Shown here: positions 24,732 to 35,965 of the stretch, piece by piece
Numbering within the stretch: position 1 is the first letter of the stretch
How the letters are laid out: every line of letters begins with the position of its first letter
Origin: Sinonovacula constricta
Taxonomy: Eukaryota; Mollusca; Bivalvia; Cardiida; Solecurtidae
Assembly (NCBI GenBank): GCA_007844125.1
Contig: CM017556.1
Span: 77,414,456 to 77,478,455 of the forward strand
Length of the DNA: 64,000 nt
Reading direction: 5' to 3'
Made by a program: the position numbers and the translations under genes
Notes under the pieces: generated by a model
What the model was told of the DNA's origin: nothing
Database searches by the model: none
The model's input: the letters and a program-made list of their open reading frames with translations, nothing else

Positions 24732-25721
24732 ACAGATGGCAGAATGAACAACGACCTCGATTACCATCATCAGCACAAGCAGCCCCAAAAAATGAATGGT
24801 GTTTTAGAAAATGACAAGTTATCGGAATTGGTGGAGAAAGCTAAAAAAAACATTTGCATCAATTTCAAGGGTCAATCAAAAAAGCAATTGGAGCGGTAAG
24901 ATCTACAGAGACGGAGCCAGAAAATGAATCCCCTAAACTGCAGATATTGAATGAGGAGTAAGAGGAGAATAGATTCTACGACAGTTTTGCATAAAAACCT
25001 CGAAAGAAGACAAAAAATCAAACCAAATAAAAGAAGAATCAGATCCACTTCCATGTTAGTTGTACTAGGAAATCATCGGACAAACCAATAGGTCGAAAAT
25101 TTGAACGGTTACGGTTGAGGTAAGAGGTATTGATCATTAATGGCTAACTGATCTAGCAAATTTTCAATCCGTGTAACCCATAATTTACCTTATCATTTGA
25201 TGATGAATGTAGAAATAGACTTATTCAAGCTTTAAAGCTTATTTTGAAAGATCGCAAACCATTTTCACTACAAACGGGAAAAGGTCAGGATTTTTAATAA
25301 GGAGTTTCAATCATTCTTAACAAACATGATGTTCATTTTCACAGTCTGAAAATCCTGAGAAAAAAATTAGATGGTGTTAAACGTTTTCAACAAAGACTGA
25401 AATTAAAAATGTGGAAAAACTTTACACATCACAAGACTCATCGGTATGTGGATATGTAACATCAACTGGTAAAAACCTACAATTACCTCTTTTTAGATGT
25501 ACCCCTTATCAAGTTTTAATGGAGAACGAACCTGAAGTAACACGGATAATGTAAATAATCCAAAACCAATTCATCAGACTTGAAAGTGGATGAGATTGTG
25601 TGCACCAACAAGACGAAGCAAATTTTTAACAAAGGCTATCTTCCTAATTGGATTACCGTGAAATTTAATCTAGAGAATTTGGAAGAAGAAACGATTGCTT
25701 GATTTTTCTACCATAATTAAT
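24732..25721 (+). other. Decayed interior of the virus-like element
   Basis: Several short + strand frames with Lys/Glu-rich character follow the small basic protein. One is near 24790-24900, containing DKLSELVEKAKK. Another is near 25410-25560, reading LYTSQDSSVCGYVTSTGK and leading to RCTPYQVLMENEPEV. All are broken by stops. They are likely remnants of further element genes, but none was identified. Confidence 0.3.
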
Positions 25722-25870
25722 AAGGAATATATGACAAAGTCCTATGAGTATTGCAACATATACCAAACTCTGAAATTGCACAGAACAAATGTATTTCATA
25801 TGCAAGCCAAGCGAAAAGTAAGAACAAATTTGTGATAAGTCATTTAAGGAAAAAGAACTCAACTGTAAGT
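25722..25870 (+). repeat. Dispersed repeat family 1, head fragment
   Basis: It begins GAATATATGACAAAGTCCTA and continues through ATTGCAACATATACCAAA and GCAAGCCAAGCGAAAAGTAAG. It lies inside the decayed virus-like element, so family 1 was still moving or being copied after that element inserted. Confidence 0.75.
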
Positions 25871-26034
25871 AATACATATTGATTATTAATTTGTTTTCAA
25901 TTATATAATAACAAGGATAATTGTTTAGTTAAAGAAAAATAACAACAATGCTTTTGTGCACCGTGAAACTAGTAAAATGGCAATAAAGAGGCACAATTCG
26001 GTTCTGAATGATGCATACGTCAAAATATAAGCGG
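25871..26034. other. Short spacer
   Basis: AT-rich sequence with no feature seen. Confidence 0.5.
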
Positions 26035-26335
26035 TGTCGTGAGACGGTACACCGTATGAATGGTACGATTATCAGAGAATATATGCGAGCTCAATGCGGA
26101 TGAGCAATTTAGATATACTATATATATTGGGGCGCCGAGCGGAAGAAAAAGGTAGGATTTGAATGAGAAAAGATAAGGGTGGATTTGGACGAGATAGAGA
26201 GAGGTCCTTATGCTAGGCTGATGTAAGATGTAAAATGTAACTTTCAATAATAAAATTGTAATTTGAAAAAGTGTCGTTTTCGACTGGAGCCCCAATACTT
26301 ATACGAACAAAACTTATGGTGCCAGACCGAGCAGA
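26035..26335 (+). mobile_element. Possible solo LTR with primer-binding site
   Basis: The segment has an LTR-like order: a TG start near 26035, a TATA-like TATACTATATATATT near 26115, AATAAAATT near 26248, and an end near 26309 (ACGAACA). A few bases later comes TGGTGCCAGACC, which starts with the TGG expected of a tRNA primer-binding site. A GC-richer leader-like stretch follows (26330-26400). No gag or pol and no second LTR are present. The call rests on layout only. Confidence 0.3.
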
Positions 26336-26619
26336 ACTGGGAAGCGAACACAACGCGGAAGCACAACACCACAACGCAGAATTACAACGCCACCGTCGCG
26401 GAAGTTAAGTTTCTTTAGTCGTTTTGTTTTAAATAGTCCTGAGATATACAAGTCTTTGCTCGTCCACTTGATTATTTTTATTCAAACTGATGCAACAGGG
26501 ATCTTGCGGGTGCAGTAATATTGAACTCGATGTAAGACATGTACCTTCTACCCTGACTGCAATGCACGTGTTGCAGTCTGATGGGCACAAGCTAGAAAAA
26601 AAACACAGAGTCATCAATC

Positions 26620-27341
26620 GTGAACGATTTCCTTCACAGCCTATTTAGCAGCATTGATCTGTATCTGAACTCAAGAAGGTATCACAAGTCAGTGCTTTAG
26701 AAGTGTGGTAACCAGTCACTGCTGGTCAAATACAAGACAAGACAACAGGTGAAAACAACGACGGTTACAAGGAGAAAAGAAAGCGTATCCATGAGAGTCG
26801 AGTCCTGGAAATGTGTGGTTGGTTGCATTTAGATCTGTTCTTTCAAATTCCAAACGGTATCGAAATGCGATTCAGACTTCAAAGATCTCGTCCAGCTTTT
26901 GCCTATTTAAGGAAGAAGGAAAGGTGGTGATTATCCAGTAGGAATCAATCTTTGAACCTTGAACCTGTTTAAATTGTTGGCCAACACCTTGAATCAGACC
27001 ATAGTTTATCAAGGTATGAAAATGCATTTTCGTCGAGTAGATGTAAAGACATAATAAATACCATGAGGTCAGCGATTCGAGATAGAAGATCATCTTTTCC
27101 AGGGACAGTTACCAAAACTTGGAATTCAATCATACATACCCTCTTAAAATCATTCTTGGCATGGTGTTAAACTTAGACATGAACGGCGATATGACCTCAA
27201 ACCCATTTGACTTTCGCCACTTAAAACAAAACATGAAGTCAGTGGGATGTTGATCTGACAGTCAATCAGGGATCAGTGGAGAGTCAGATCAATGTGATCG
27301 TGTATGCAGAATACGACAACCAGAGATCAATAGACTACTAA
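26620..27341 (+). pseudogene. Hexon-like major capsid protein of a Polinton/adintovirus element, broken
   Basis: Four collinear blocks in shifting frames match the double jelly-roll major capsid protein of Polinton/Maverick elements (annotated in animal genomes as F54H12.2-like). Block 1 (26620-26700) contains FLHSLFSSIDLYLNS. Block 2 (26751-26913) contains LEMCGWLHLDLFFQ, PNGIEMRFRL and RSRPAF. Block 3 (27128-27252) contains IILGMV and NPFDFRHL. Block 4 (27261-27341) contains INVIVYAEYDN and ends at a TAA. In the family these occur in this order over some 400-600 residues. Here internal stretches are missing or scrambled. At least three frame changes and several stops rule out a functional product. 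The protein would form the capsid shell. Identification is by recognised motifs, not by search. Confidence 0.65.
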
Positions 27342-27405
27342 GTCATGAGTGGAAAACAGCTAGCGAAAGTTTTATAATGTTATAGAAAGACTAAATCCGT
27401 AAGAT

Positions 27406-27645
27406 ATGGTGAACAGGCATGTCATCGAAGAGCTACATTATTTCATCATTGACATCATGTATAAACACTGCTGTGGTTATAAAGTTGATTATCCTAGTCA
27501 AACTCAACATCTTCTATGTTTATTTTCGACCATTGATGAATGGTTGGATTTGTTTATGCACTCGGCATTGAAAAGACTGGATCTGTATAAAGTAAGGGAA
27601 CGGATGTATGGGGATCTAAATAGAATGAATCTAACACGATGCTAA
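27406..27645 (+). other. 79-codon ORF between capsid and protease remnants, unidentified
   Basis: The frame (MVNRHVIEELHYFI at the start, STIDEWLDLFMHSALKRLDL in its second half) lies between the capsid and protease remnants on the same strand. Its second half could form an amphipathic helix. It may be a fragment of another gene of the same element, but I recognise no family and the frame may be chance. Confidence 0.25.
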
Positions 27646-27759
27646 AAGGCTGGCGCCTATCAGTTGCGGAAATAAAATATTCTGAAGATGAACGTAAGAT
27701 CAAACTGAAAAGTGCGTTCGTCAGTCAATGGTCAGAACGAATCAAAGGTGTATGAAATC

Positions 27760-28139
27760 ATGGAGACAAATCAACTTCAAAACATTCTTGGCCATTCCCC
27801 AATGTTATCCACATTGAATGCAATGGTGTGTGCTAAAGATCATCTACCACATCGAAGGCCGGCACATGTGAGAATATATATTGTAAACACGGCTTATTCA
27901 AATCAGCATGGACAGCATTTGGTGCTTATATTTACAAGACCAACGCAGCCTTCTACTTTGATTCGTATAAAATACCACCTAAGTATAGCAACATTCAGTC
28001 ATTTCTACAGAGACATGGATCCTACACAAAGAATTTTGTGAGACTTCAAGAAGACTTCACGTTTGTGTATGGACTGAATTGTTTATATGCATTACACTCT
28101 CAAGTTCGTGGTTGTGATTTGAAAAAGCGGTTGCCTTAA
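27760..28139 (+). pseudogene. Adenain-like maturation protease of a Polinton/adintovirus element, broken
   Basis: The frame opens with METNQLQNIL at 27760 and contains CAKDHLP, a VNTAYSNQHGQH segment with the expected catalytic His, and then a frameshift near 27910. In the new frame come FYFDSY followed by PP, then GLNCLYAL and RGCDL before a TAA at 28137. This order matches the small cysteine protease that processes capsid proteins in adenoviruses, Polintons and adintoviruses. The residue before the Gly of the GLNC motif, where the nucleophile Cys is normally found, is Tyr (TAT). So there are two lesions: the frameshift and the loss of the nucleophile. It sits about 420 bp downstream of the capsid remnant, as expected for this gene cluster. 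Confidence 0.65.
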
Positions 28140-28990
28140 AATTTAAAAAAGAAGATCAACACAAATTTTATTTGAATGATCATAGTGTGGGAATTTGTTT
28201 CCATCAGAACTATGGACAGTTGAACACACAATCGAGAATGTTGTTGCATGGTGCACGAGTTTGTATCCAAAACTGTGAGGCCATACCTCAACCTGTTTGC
28301 CTAGTGCGGATAGTCGATTTTATTTTGGTTTAATTGCTGGCTTTTAAGAATAGAAGCAGATATTACAGATGGCGTCAGAACACAGTTTTATGCCCTTCGT
28401 TACCCAAGAACAGGAAACAGAACAAGACAAAAGAGTCCCTGTTTCTGCTGACGAATACTGATTAAAAGTTGAATGAAGAAGACTGAATAAATGGCATTTT
28501 TGTACAAAGTATGTGTAAATGAGTCAGTAAATGTCAGTTTTGATGGAAGTTTAATGATAGATTGTTGCAAATCAGCTATTGAACAGGGATGTCTTTGGCC
28601 TGTTTACCGCCAAGATTATTGACCTGTCAAGTCACCGGATATACTTTTGTAAATATTGGTCTAGACTTATGGTCAATGTGCAATTTCCTGCGGCTAGAAA
28701 ATGTCTCAATATATAGTATTACTAAGTTCAGGTAAGATTTTTCTGTTCTGGAAGTAAACAAAAATGTTCTGTTGACAGATGCTTATATGAAACATATAGT
28801 GAAAAAAACTGTGTTCTTAGGCCAGATCTCGTTAAGTGAGTATTTTAGTGGCGTGGGTTTCAATAGTAAACTTCAACTTGTGTATTGTTAGGTGTGGTGT
28901 GGGTTCCAATCGTTACCTTCATTTTTGTATTGTTAATTGTGAATTGTTATTCAAGTTATAAAATAGTTAATCAAAATTTGATTAGTTGTA
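28140..28990. other. Tail of the virus-like region; unidentified open frame and small tandem duplication
   Basis: A frame open from about 28119 to 28330 (containing KFKKEDQHKFYLNDHS and later RMLLHGARVCIQNC) begins in another frame just before the protease remnant ends. It may be a further element gene, but it was not recognised. At 28849-28935 a segment of about 45 bp is imperfectly duplicated in tandem (GTGGCGTGGGTTTCAAT, then GTGGTGTGGGTTCCAAT). Confidence 0.35.
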
Positions 28991-29230
28991 ATTCGCATTC
29001 CCTCCAAACACGTTCAAAAGTTAAAATTATAAAAAAAATACAAAAATGAAATGTTGAAAATTAAAAAATGTTGAAAAAAACACTAAAAACTTAAAGGTAA
29101 AAAAGTTGAAAAATTACGAAATGAAAAAGTTGATATAAAAATGTAAATGTTGAAAAATGAAAAAGTTATAAAAAAAGGTTTTAAAAATGAAAAATAATTA
29201 AAGATAAAAATATATATTTTAGTTTTATTT
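28991..29230. repeat. A-rich low-complexity quasi-repeat
   Basis: The stretch consists of loosely repeated GTTGAAAAAT / ATGAAAAAGTT-type decamers with long A runs. A 66-codon minus-strand ORF rich in Phe and Ile is a by-product of the composition. Confidence 0.6.
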
Positions 29231-30394
29231 AAGATATATTTAGCGAGGAAAGATAAAAATAGATCAATATGTTTTACGAACATATTAGGAGCGGTGTGTG
29301 CTCAGAAATAATTATTCTGTTAATCAACTCATCAACAGTGAATTGATTTCTACCAAGGTCTTGTTGAAGTACTTGGATCAGTACGTTACCCAGCACACCA
29401 TGTTGGGTAAGGACAGGCGGAGGCTGCATTAACTACTGTTCAGTCAATGGGAAGAGCTCTGGATGTTGCACTAGAGCTCTGACACTTTACTAAAACGACA
29501 CTTTTCAAGTTCAACACTTGTCAAAAGATTATTACGTTATTGTTATAATAAGTGTTCCTCGGTACCATATTTTTTCCTTAAATGTGTTCGGAGCCATACA
29601 TCCTGGGCCCATATGGCACCGGTGGCATATGGGCGCCATACACTACTAATATTCAATACAAAAATGCAAGACGCTTACACATGATGTATAATGTTGGTGT
29701 AAAAACCATTTTGCCTAAAGATTGTCAACTGCTTTATACTGGGGTAAGAAGTTTATCAGATTAAACTTAAACGAAGTGCCAACAAAGTTTAATTACAAGT
29801 GTTCATAAACCAAGTCAAAATAATAATCAATAAACTAAAACGTAATGTCACGATTCATTTTCATCTGTCTCATTTTTTATTAAACATTAAATTGAAAACA
29901 GTCCAAATTTAAACGAGAACATAATAACAACATACACAATTATCTTTAATCAGACTGGGAGCTTGAGCTTCGATCCTCTTTAAATGTTTTTGTTTTGTTT
30001 AAATCAGTATTTTAAGAGTACAAGTATACACGTTGCTTTTAGCCTGCATAGGAGGTTAAAATTCACGGCTTATTTTTTTATTTACCAAAAGCTACTCATA
30101 AAGTTTAAAGGCGTATTATATACTTTTTCATTATTCACTAGGCACTGCATTTAATGATTTATCATTATGACTTATGTATTAATTTTCTGCCGATAGTTTT
30201 TTTCATCTTTACAGTTGGCAGCAATTATGTGTTAATTAAAGTTTAAACAATTCATTTAATGATAGGAAAGCTAGACCATACTTGCTCAACAATAATAATA
30301 CGTTGCTCTACTAGTATGTCAAATTCCCATCTCATTGTCAACTTGATTTTGTCATTTTATTTAAAGAAGTATCTATACATGCATATTAGATTTT
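29231..30394. other. No gene seen
   Basis: A 60-codon ORF at 29582-29764 has no recognisable domain. The stretch 29285-29600 has higher GC than its surroundings but no identifiable repeat. The rest is AT-rich. Confidence 0.45.
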
Positions 30395-31750
30395 ACAGAT
30401 CCTCCTAGCATAGATAGTTCAGATCCTCCTACATGAAGCATTTATATTTTAGAACCTCCAAGCATGAATATTTTAGATTCTCCTAGCATGGGTATTTCAG
30501 AACCTCCTAGCATGGATATTTCAGAACCTACCAGCATGGATATTTCAGATACTCCAAGTACGGATAATTTATATCCTCCTAGCATTGATATTTCAGATCC
30601 TCTAAGCATTGATATTTCAGATCGTCAAAGCACGGATATTTCGGATCCTCCTAGCGTGAATATTTCAGATTCTCCTACAAGTAGCACGGATATTTCAGAA
30701 CCACCTATCAAGGATGTTTCAGAACCTCCTAGCATGGATAATCAGACCCTCTAAGCATGGATATTTCATATCCACCAAGAACGGATATTTCAGATCTCAA
30801 GCATGGATATTGCAGATCCTCATAGCATGGATTTTCAGATCCTCCAAACATGGATAGTTCAGATCCTCTTAGCATGGAAATTTCAGATCCTCATAGCATG
30901 GATATTTCAGATCCTCCTAGCATGGGTATTTCAATCCTCCAAGCATGGATATTTCACATCCTTCTAGCATGGATATTTCACATCCTTCTAGCATGGATAT
31001 TTCAGAACCTCCAAGCACGGATATTTCAGTCCTCCTAGCATGGATATTTCAGAACCTCCAAGCACGGATATTTCAGTCCTTCTAGCATGGATATTTCACA
31101 TCCTTCTAGCATGGATATTTCAGAACCTCCAAGCACGGATATTTCAGATCCTCCAAGCACGGATATTTCAGTCCTCCTAGCACGGATATTTCAGATCCTC
31201 CAAGCATGGATATTTCACATCCTTCTAGCATGGATATTTCACATCCTTCTAGCATGGATATTTCAGAACCTCCAAGCACGGATATTTCAGAACCTCCAAG
31301 CACGGATATTTCAGTCCTCCTAGCATGGATATTTCAGAACCTGCACGCATTGATATTGCAGAACCTACCAGCATGGATATTTCAGATCCTCCAAGCATGA
31401 ATATTTTATATCCTCCTAGCACGGATATTTCAGATTCTCCTAGCATGGCTTTTCAGGTACTCCAAGCACGGATAATTTATATCCTCCTAGCATTGATATT
31501 TCAGATCCTCTAAGCATGGATATTTCAGATCCTCAAAGCACGGATATTTCGGATCCTCCTAGCGTGGATATTTCAGTTTCTCCTACAGGTAGCACGGATA
31601 TTTCAGAACCACCTATCAAGGATGTTTCAGAACCTCATAGCATGGATATTTCATATCCATTAAGTACGGATATTGCAGATCTCAAGCATTGATATTTCAA
31701 AATCCTACTAGTATGGAGATTAGATCCTCCTAGCATGGATATTTCAGACC
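30395..31750. repeat. 24-bp minisatellite encoding an octapeptide in one frame
   Basis: About 55 units follow the pattern CCTCCTAGCATGGATATTTCAGAT with variants (CCAAGCACGG, CTTCTAGCATGG). Because 24 bp is eight codons, a frame stays open as repeats of S-M/T-D-I-S-D/E-P-P. Scattered 22-23-bp units shift the frame, so the longest ORF is only 96 codons. The complementary strand is also open. I therefore call it a minisatellite. A segment near 30555-30800 recurs near 31463-31700, an offset of about 908 bp. Confidence 0.85.
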
Positions 31751-32999
31751 CTCTATTGTTCGTGTAATTAATCATTTGCCTATAGCAAGTTGACAGAGCA
31801 ATATAAGTGCAGTAAGCACTGACTAAATTAGGCATGTAAAGGTCATTTAGCCGTTTATAGTAAACATATACTCTAGATGGCTTCCTGGCCTTATGGGACT
31901 TGTTGAATGTATATTAAATCATAATGGGTTTACACTTATCACACAGATGCAACAAACGCATATGTATTGTATACATAAACACCCTGAATTAGATAATGTT
32001 GTTTCTTTTTCAACATTCTGTTTTATTGCAAACGCAGGTGTCTTCTGCCTTACTGATTGTTCATAAAGTTATTTTGTTAGAAAACGAATTAAGTGTTGAG
32101 AATTTGTGTTCATGTTTATTAGCATTCGATCTGTTTGTGTTTCTAACGGATGTTGATTGCGATCGTGAAAATATAATAAAATGGTACAGTGACGACTGAC
32201 GTGATAAAATCTCTGACACATCAAAAAAATGTCAAAGAGAGCTGGCTTAATTCGCAGGCTATTTGTGGCACATTACACGGCCTGTGTTTACGATATAAAC
32301 GAAACAGCGATTGTACAAGATATTTGTTCGGTTTGTAACCAGTTTGCAAATTTAACAAATAATTGAATTATGGTTTTAATGAAAGTAAATCCGTTTTATA
32401 TAATATATTACTTGTTTGAACAGTTTTTGTCAGTTTCTGTAAATCTGTTCAGTGCCTGAAACCGTGTTATTACAGATTGCTTTCTGCAGTTCTCAAATCA
32501 ACATTTAAAGCAAAGTTCTTGTGTCTTTTTTTAACTTTTATAAGATAGGTTGTTTTAAAAGAAAACCGGAGTAAATCTGTTATGCCAAGGTTGTGCTTAT
32601 GATATATGTAATGCCTTTACGATATATGTAATGTCTTTGTTGTAAATGTCGGTGTGTTTCATTATTGTAATACACACACATATTTTAGCCACAAATAAAC
32701 AGTGTTTACTATTTCACATTCAAAAGTTAATTTGACTTTTCAGATTAATATCAGTTATTGTCCTTTTACGTGATCCATCAGGAGTAAAGTAAAGGTTAAC
32801 TAATGGAACAACATATTTACCAAATGTCTGTCGTATATGTAATAAACAAAGCTTTGTCTTACTGGCAGAAAAAGGCGTTCCGCGGTTTATAAGTAACTCC
32901 TCCCACGATTGCCGTTTTGACATTTATAATCACGTCTTTAATGAATGCTTTCAATGTCGCAAAAGACCACGTGCCTGTACAATGATAGGAATAGCCCTT
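31751..32999. other. AT-rich DNA with no gene seen
   Basis: ORFs of 66-68 codons (31996-32199 on +, 32720-32923 on -) have no recognisable content. A short tandem duplication occurs near 32598-32640 (GATATATGTAATGCCTTTAC, then GATATATGTAATGTCTTT). Confidence 0.5.
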
Positions 33000-33592
33000 T
33001 TATGGATAACAATATATCCTAAAGTCCTATGAGAATTGCAACATATACCAAACGCTGAAAAGGCACAGGAGGGGAATTCACATGCAAGCCTAATGTAAAA
33101 GTAAGAACAAATCGGAGATGAATCATTTAACAAAAAGAACAAACCCGACAGTTACCGCATTGGAACGGTTTGTCGGCAAAAAGGACCACTGACTCTAACC
33201 TCGCACTTCCTGGTGGGATTTCTCAAATGCAGACAATGTCCATGCGCTGACGTTTTCTTTGATAAGTTAAAATGAAAGTAGTGACGTCATTGAGAAAAAA
33301 TGTCCACATAGAATTAAGAGGAGAAAAATATTATTTCTTTTAAAAAAACTACACAAAATTGGCGATTTTAAGTGAAATTATTTTTACTCTAGAAAAGAAA
33401 ACGACCAGAGACATGTAAAAGGTTGTAATATCATTTTTATGTGAAGGTAGAATTGAGGAACCAAAGTCCAATGTTCATCTAAGGAAATACAAGTAACAAT
33501 CCTTATAGGATGAATTAAATGACAACATAGATTACATGGTCGGGGAGATTTGTTACGATCTCCTCTCTGCACAATCAGCATATAAATTATGG
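33000..33592 (+). repeat. Dispersed repeat family 1, full-length-looking copy
   Basis: The head starts near 33002 (CAATATATCCTAAAGTCCTATGAG). The middle (33130-33225) carries TTGGAACGG, GTCGGCAA and CACTTCCTGG. The tail (33400-33560) carries GACCAGAGACATG, AACCAAAGTCCAATG, TTATAGGATGAATTAAATGACA and CTCTGCACAATC. A second head begins directly afterwards at 33593, which gives an estimate of about 590 bp for the repeat unit. Confidence 0.7.
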
Positions 33593-33715
33593 ATAAGAAT
33601 ATATGACAAAGTCGTATGAGCATTGTAACATACACCAGAACCTGAAAAGGTACAGGACAAAGGTATTCACATGCAAGTTTAATGTAAAAATAAGAACAAA
33701 TTTGTGATGAATTGA
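33593..33715 (+). repeat. Dispersed repeat family 1, second head in direct orientation
   Basis: It begins AGAATATATGACAAAGTCGTATGAG and continues through CACCAGAACCTGAAAAGGTACAGGACAAAGGTATTCACATGC (seen in pieces). It stops near 33715 after AAATTTGTGATGAAT. The head-tail-head arrangement suggests a tandem or nested insertion. Confidence 0.75.
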
Positions 33716-35965
33716 GACATACATTTTATCTATTGTGCAACATAGCCATCTTAGGGTCCAAGAAAGAACCTGTAAGTTAAGGATTCAAGACAAAATGTAA
33801 GCTTAGGATTTCATTAGGCAAACATGAAAGGGTTTTTCGAGAGACATATAAAGTTTATCCTTGACGACAGTTCAGCATTTCAAATAAAATGCTCTGCAAA
33901 AAATAATTCAGATCAGTAAAGTCAAAAACTTAATCGGTTAATCCATCACTCTCTATAAAACAGATTATTTCCCGGAAGAAGATGTCTAGAATACATCAAT
34001 CAAGACATATGAATAAATACACCACGGACCTGTTTGAGACTTTCGCTGGAAATATTTTGATTCACCATTCTTTCAATAGAATATACGAAAAATGTATAAA
34101 GTACATGTACATGATGCATATATATTCAATGCAACATGTTTACTTTAGGAAAACAATATCTTATATTTATATATCAACGAAATAAAAAGAATACCGAGAT
34201 CGTTCCACTCCGTTTTAAATGACGCTAATCATACCCACTTTAACACTTAAATAGTACACTAAAGAAAATATAATGTTATCTTTTTTTTCAAGAAAAATTG
34301 TTTTTATGTAAAATGTAGTTATACAACCGCATCATTCCTGAAGCCATCTCCAAACAACCTTTTGTGCAAAGGGTATTGATTCTTTGTCAAATACCCCCCT
34401 CAAGGGTTGCGGAGTAGAGTTCTATTATGTTCATTTTTTACGTGTTTATCCTTGCTAACAGTTGCATATAGTACTGTTATATTATTTGCATGCATTTTAT
34501 TTGTATTGTTTCATTGATATATTAAAATATATGCATGACTTGGAAGATAGAACGCTCAGACTAAATAAACTCAATCAGATATTAAACGTTTAACAATGTT
34601 CATAACTAATTAAAAATTGTTTAATACATATTTGTATAAGTATACAGCTCTTACGCCCAATAACAATGCTTGACAGTTGCAAACGCAATTTTAGGAACTT
34701 ATACTCGGAGGGCCAATTAAACGGATATGGGTCGATCTGCAATTCTATGAATCTACATGATAGATGTATTCTTTAAAGATACCCCAAACCGTCCTGTTTT
34801 TTAAAGATATCCCCAAACGGTCCTGGTATAAGAGGGAAATTAAGTGCGGTTTGTTATAAAATGCCCATTTCGAGGCATACGCAGATCTTGGCAAAGATAA
34901 GACAAATCTTATTTATATGTTGACTGCTTTCCTAATACAAAAAAAAAAAAAATTGTCCAACTTACGACTTAAGGAGTTTGCTCTGAACTAACCGACATCT
35001 CTTTTTTAAGGGAAAGTAGTATAAGTCGTTATGAATTTATAAACATTGCATATGCATTTGATTATGTTTTTCCTTATCTTGTCACAAACCTTTCCGTGCT
35101 TATCCGTTGATCGTTGTAAGAACCTGCTGTTCTTATTCGCATTACAATCAAAATGTCAACTTTTGTCGATTATGGTACTTCCTGTTTTTCGTGAACTTCC
35201 GGTCATCTTCCGGGCCAATCCCCCGATATTTCCTGTGCTTACACCTTATCATTCGGTTCATTTACCTTAGTATCTCACGAATAACAGAATATCCGGAGTC
35301 ATCTCATACAATTTCTCCCTATTCACTCGAAACTCATCTGTGAATGTGTGACCACATTTCCAACGCTATGTACTAAGACTAAATCCTCAGGACACATTTC
35401 CGGTGATGAAGAAAGGTTTTGTTGTTGTATGGCGCAGAATAGAAAGAAGCTTGGAGAATTCAGATAAACGCTCGTATATAGTATACCATTCCAATTTGTT
35501 TAATTTGGCTTTAAAATACACCTTATAAATATGTTAAAAGGTTTTAAACTCACGTTTTGTCCCAATGGCCGCTCGTTGCAAAATTTATTTTACTATGATC
35601 GATATTTATTTCGAAGAAAATGGAAATTTTAACGTAATTATTAGAGCATGGCATATATCGTGTCACCTATTTCATAAAATCAGGATTTGTCCGTACATTT
35701 TCTTTTTACGTACATTAGTCTTTGTATCTTCAATTCGATTTAACCAAAATAAACATTTCACAACTACATAATATATGAAACATTCAGTAACACTTCACTT
35801 CTCTTCATTTGTTTTGACTCTAACTCTTGTACATTCTTTTGTTGCAAATCTATGTATTGTTATAGTGCCACTACTTCCCTAAATCAAATACAAACCAGAC
35901 ATTTTGCCTTAAATGGCGTCATTAATTTTATCATTTGACGTTACTCTTTCTTCGTCTGGTATTTT
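33716..35965. other. AT-rich DNA with no supported gene
   Basis: ORFs of 67-78 codons (33982-34185, 35046-35343, 35565-35771) have no recognisable domain. A two-unit tandem duplication lies at 34769-34825 (CTTTAAAGATACCCCAAAC, then TTTAAAGATATCCCCAAAC). A run of 15 A residues lies near 34938-34953. I see nothing else. Confidence 0.5.

Noticed and set aside
26260..29520. 15-base inverted match (AACGACACTTTT near 29503 against AAAAGTGTCGTT near 26268) as possible element termini
   Set aside because: Too short, and it lies inside the capsid gene cluster rather than outside it, so it cannot mark the ends of the virus-like element.
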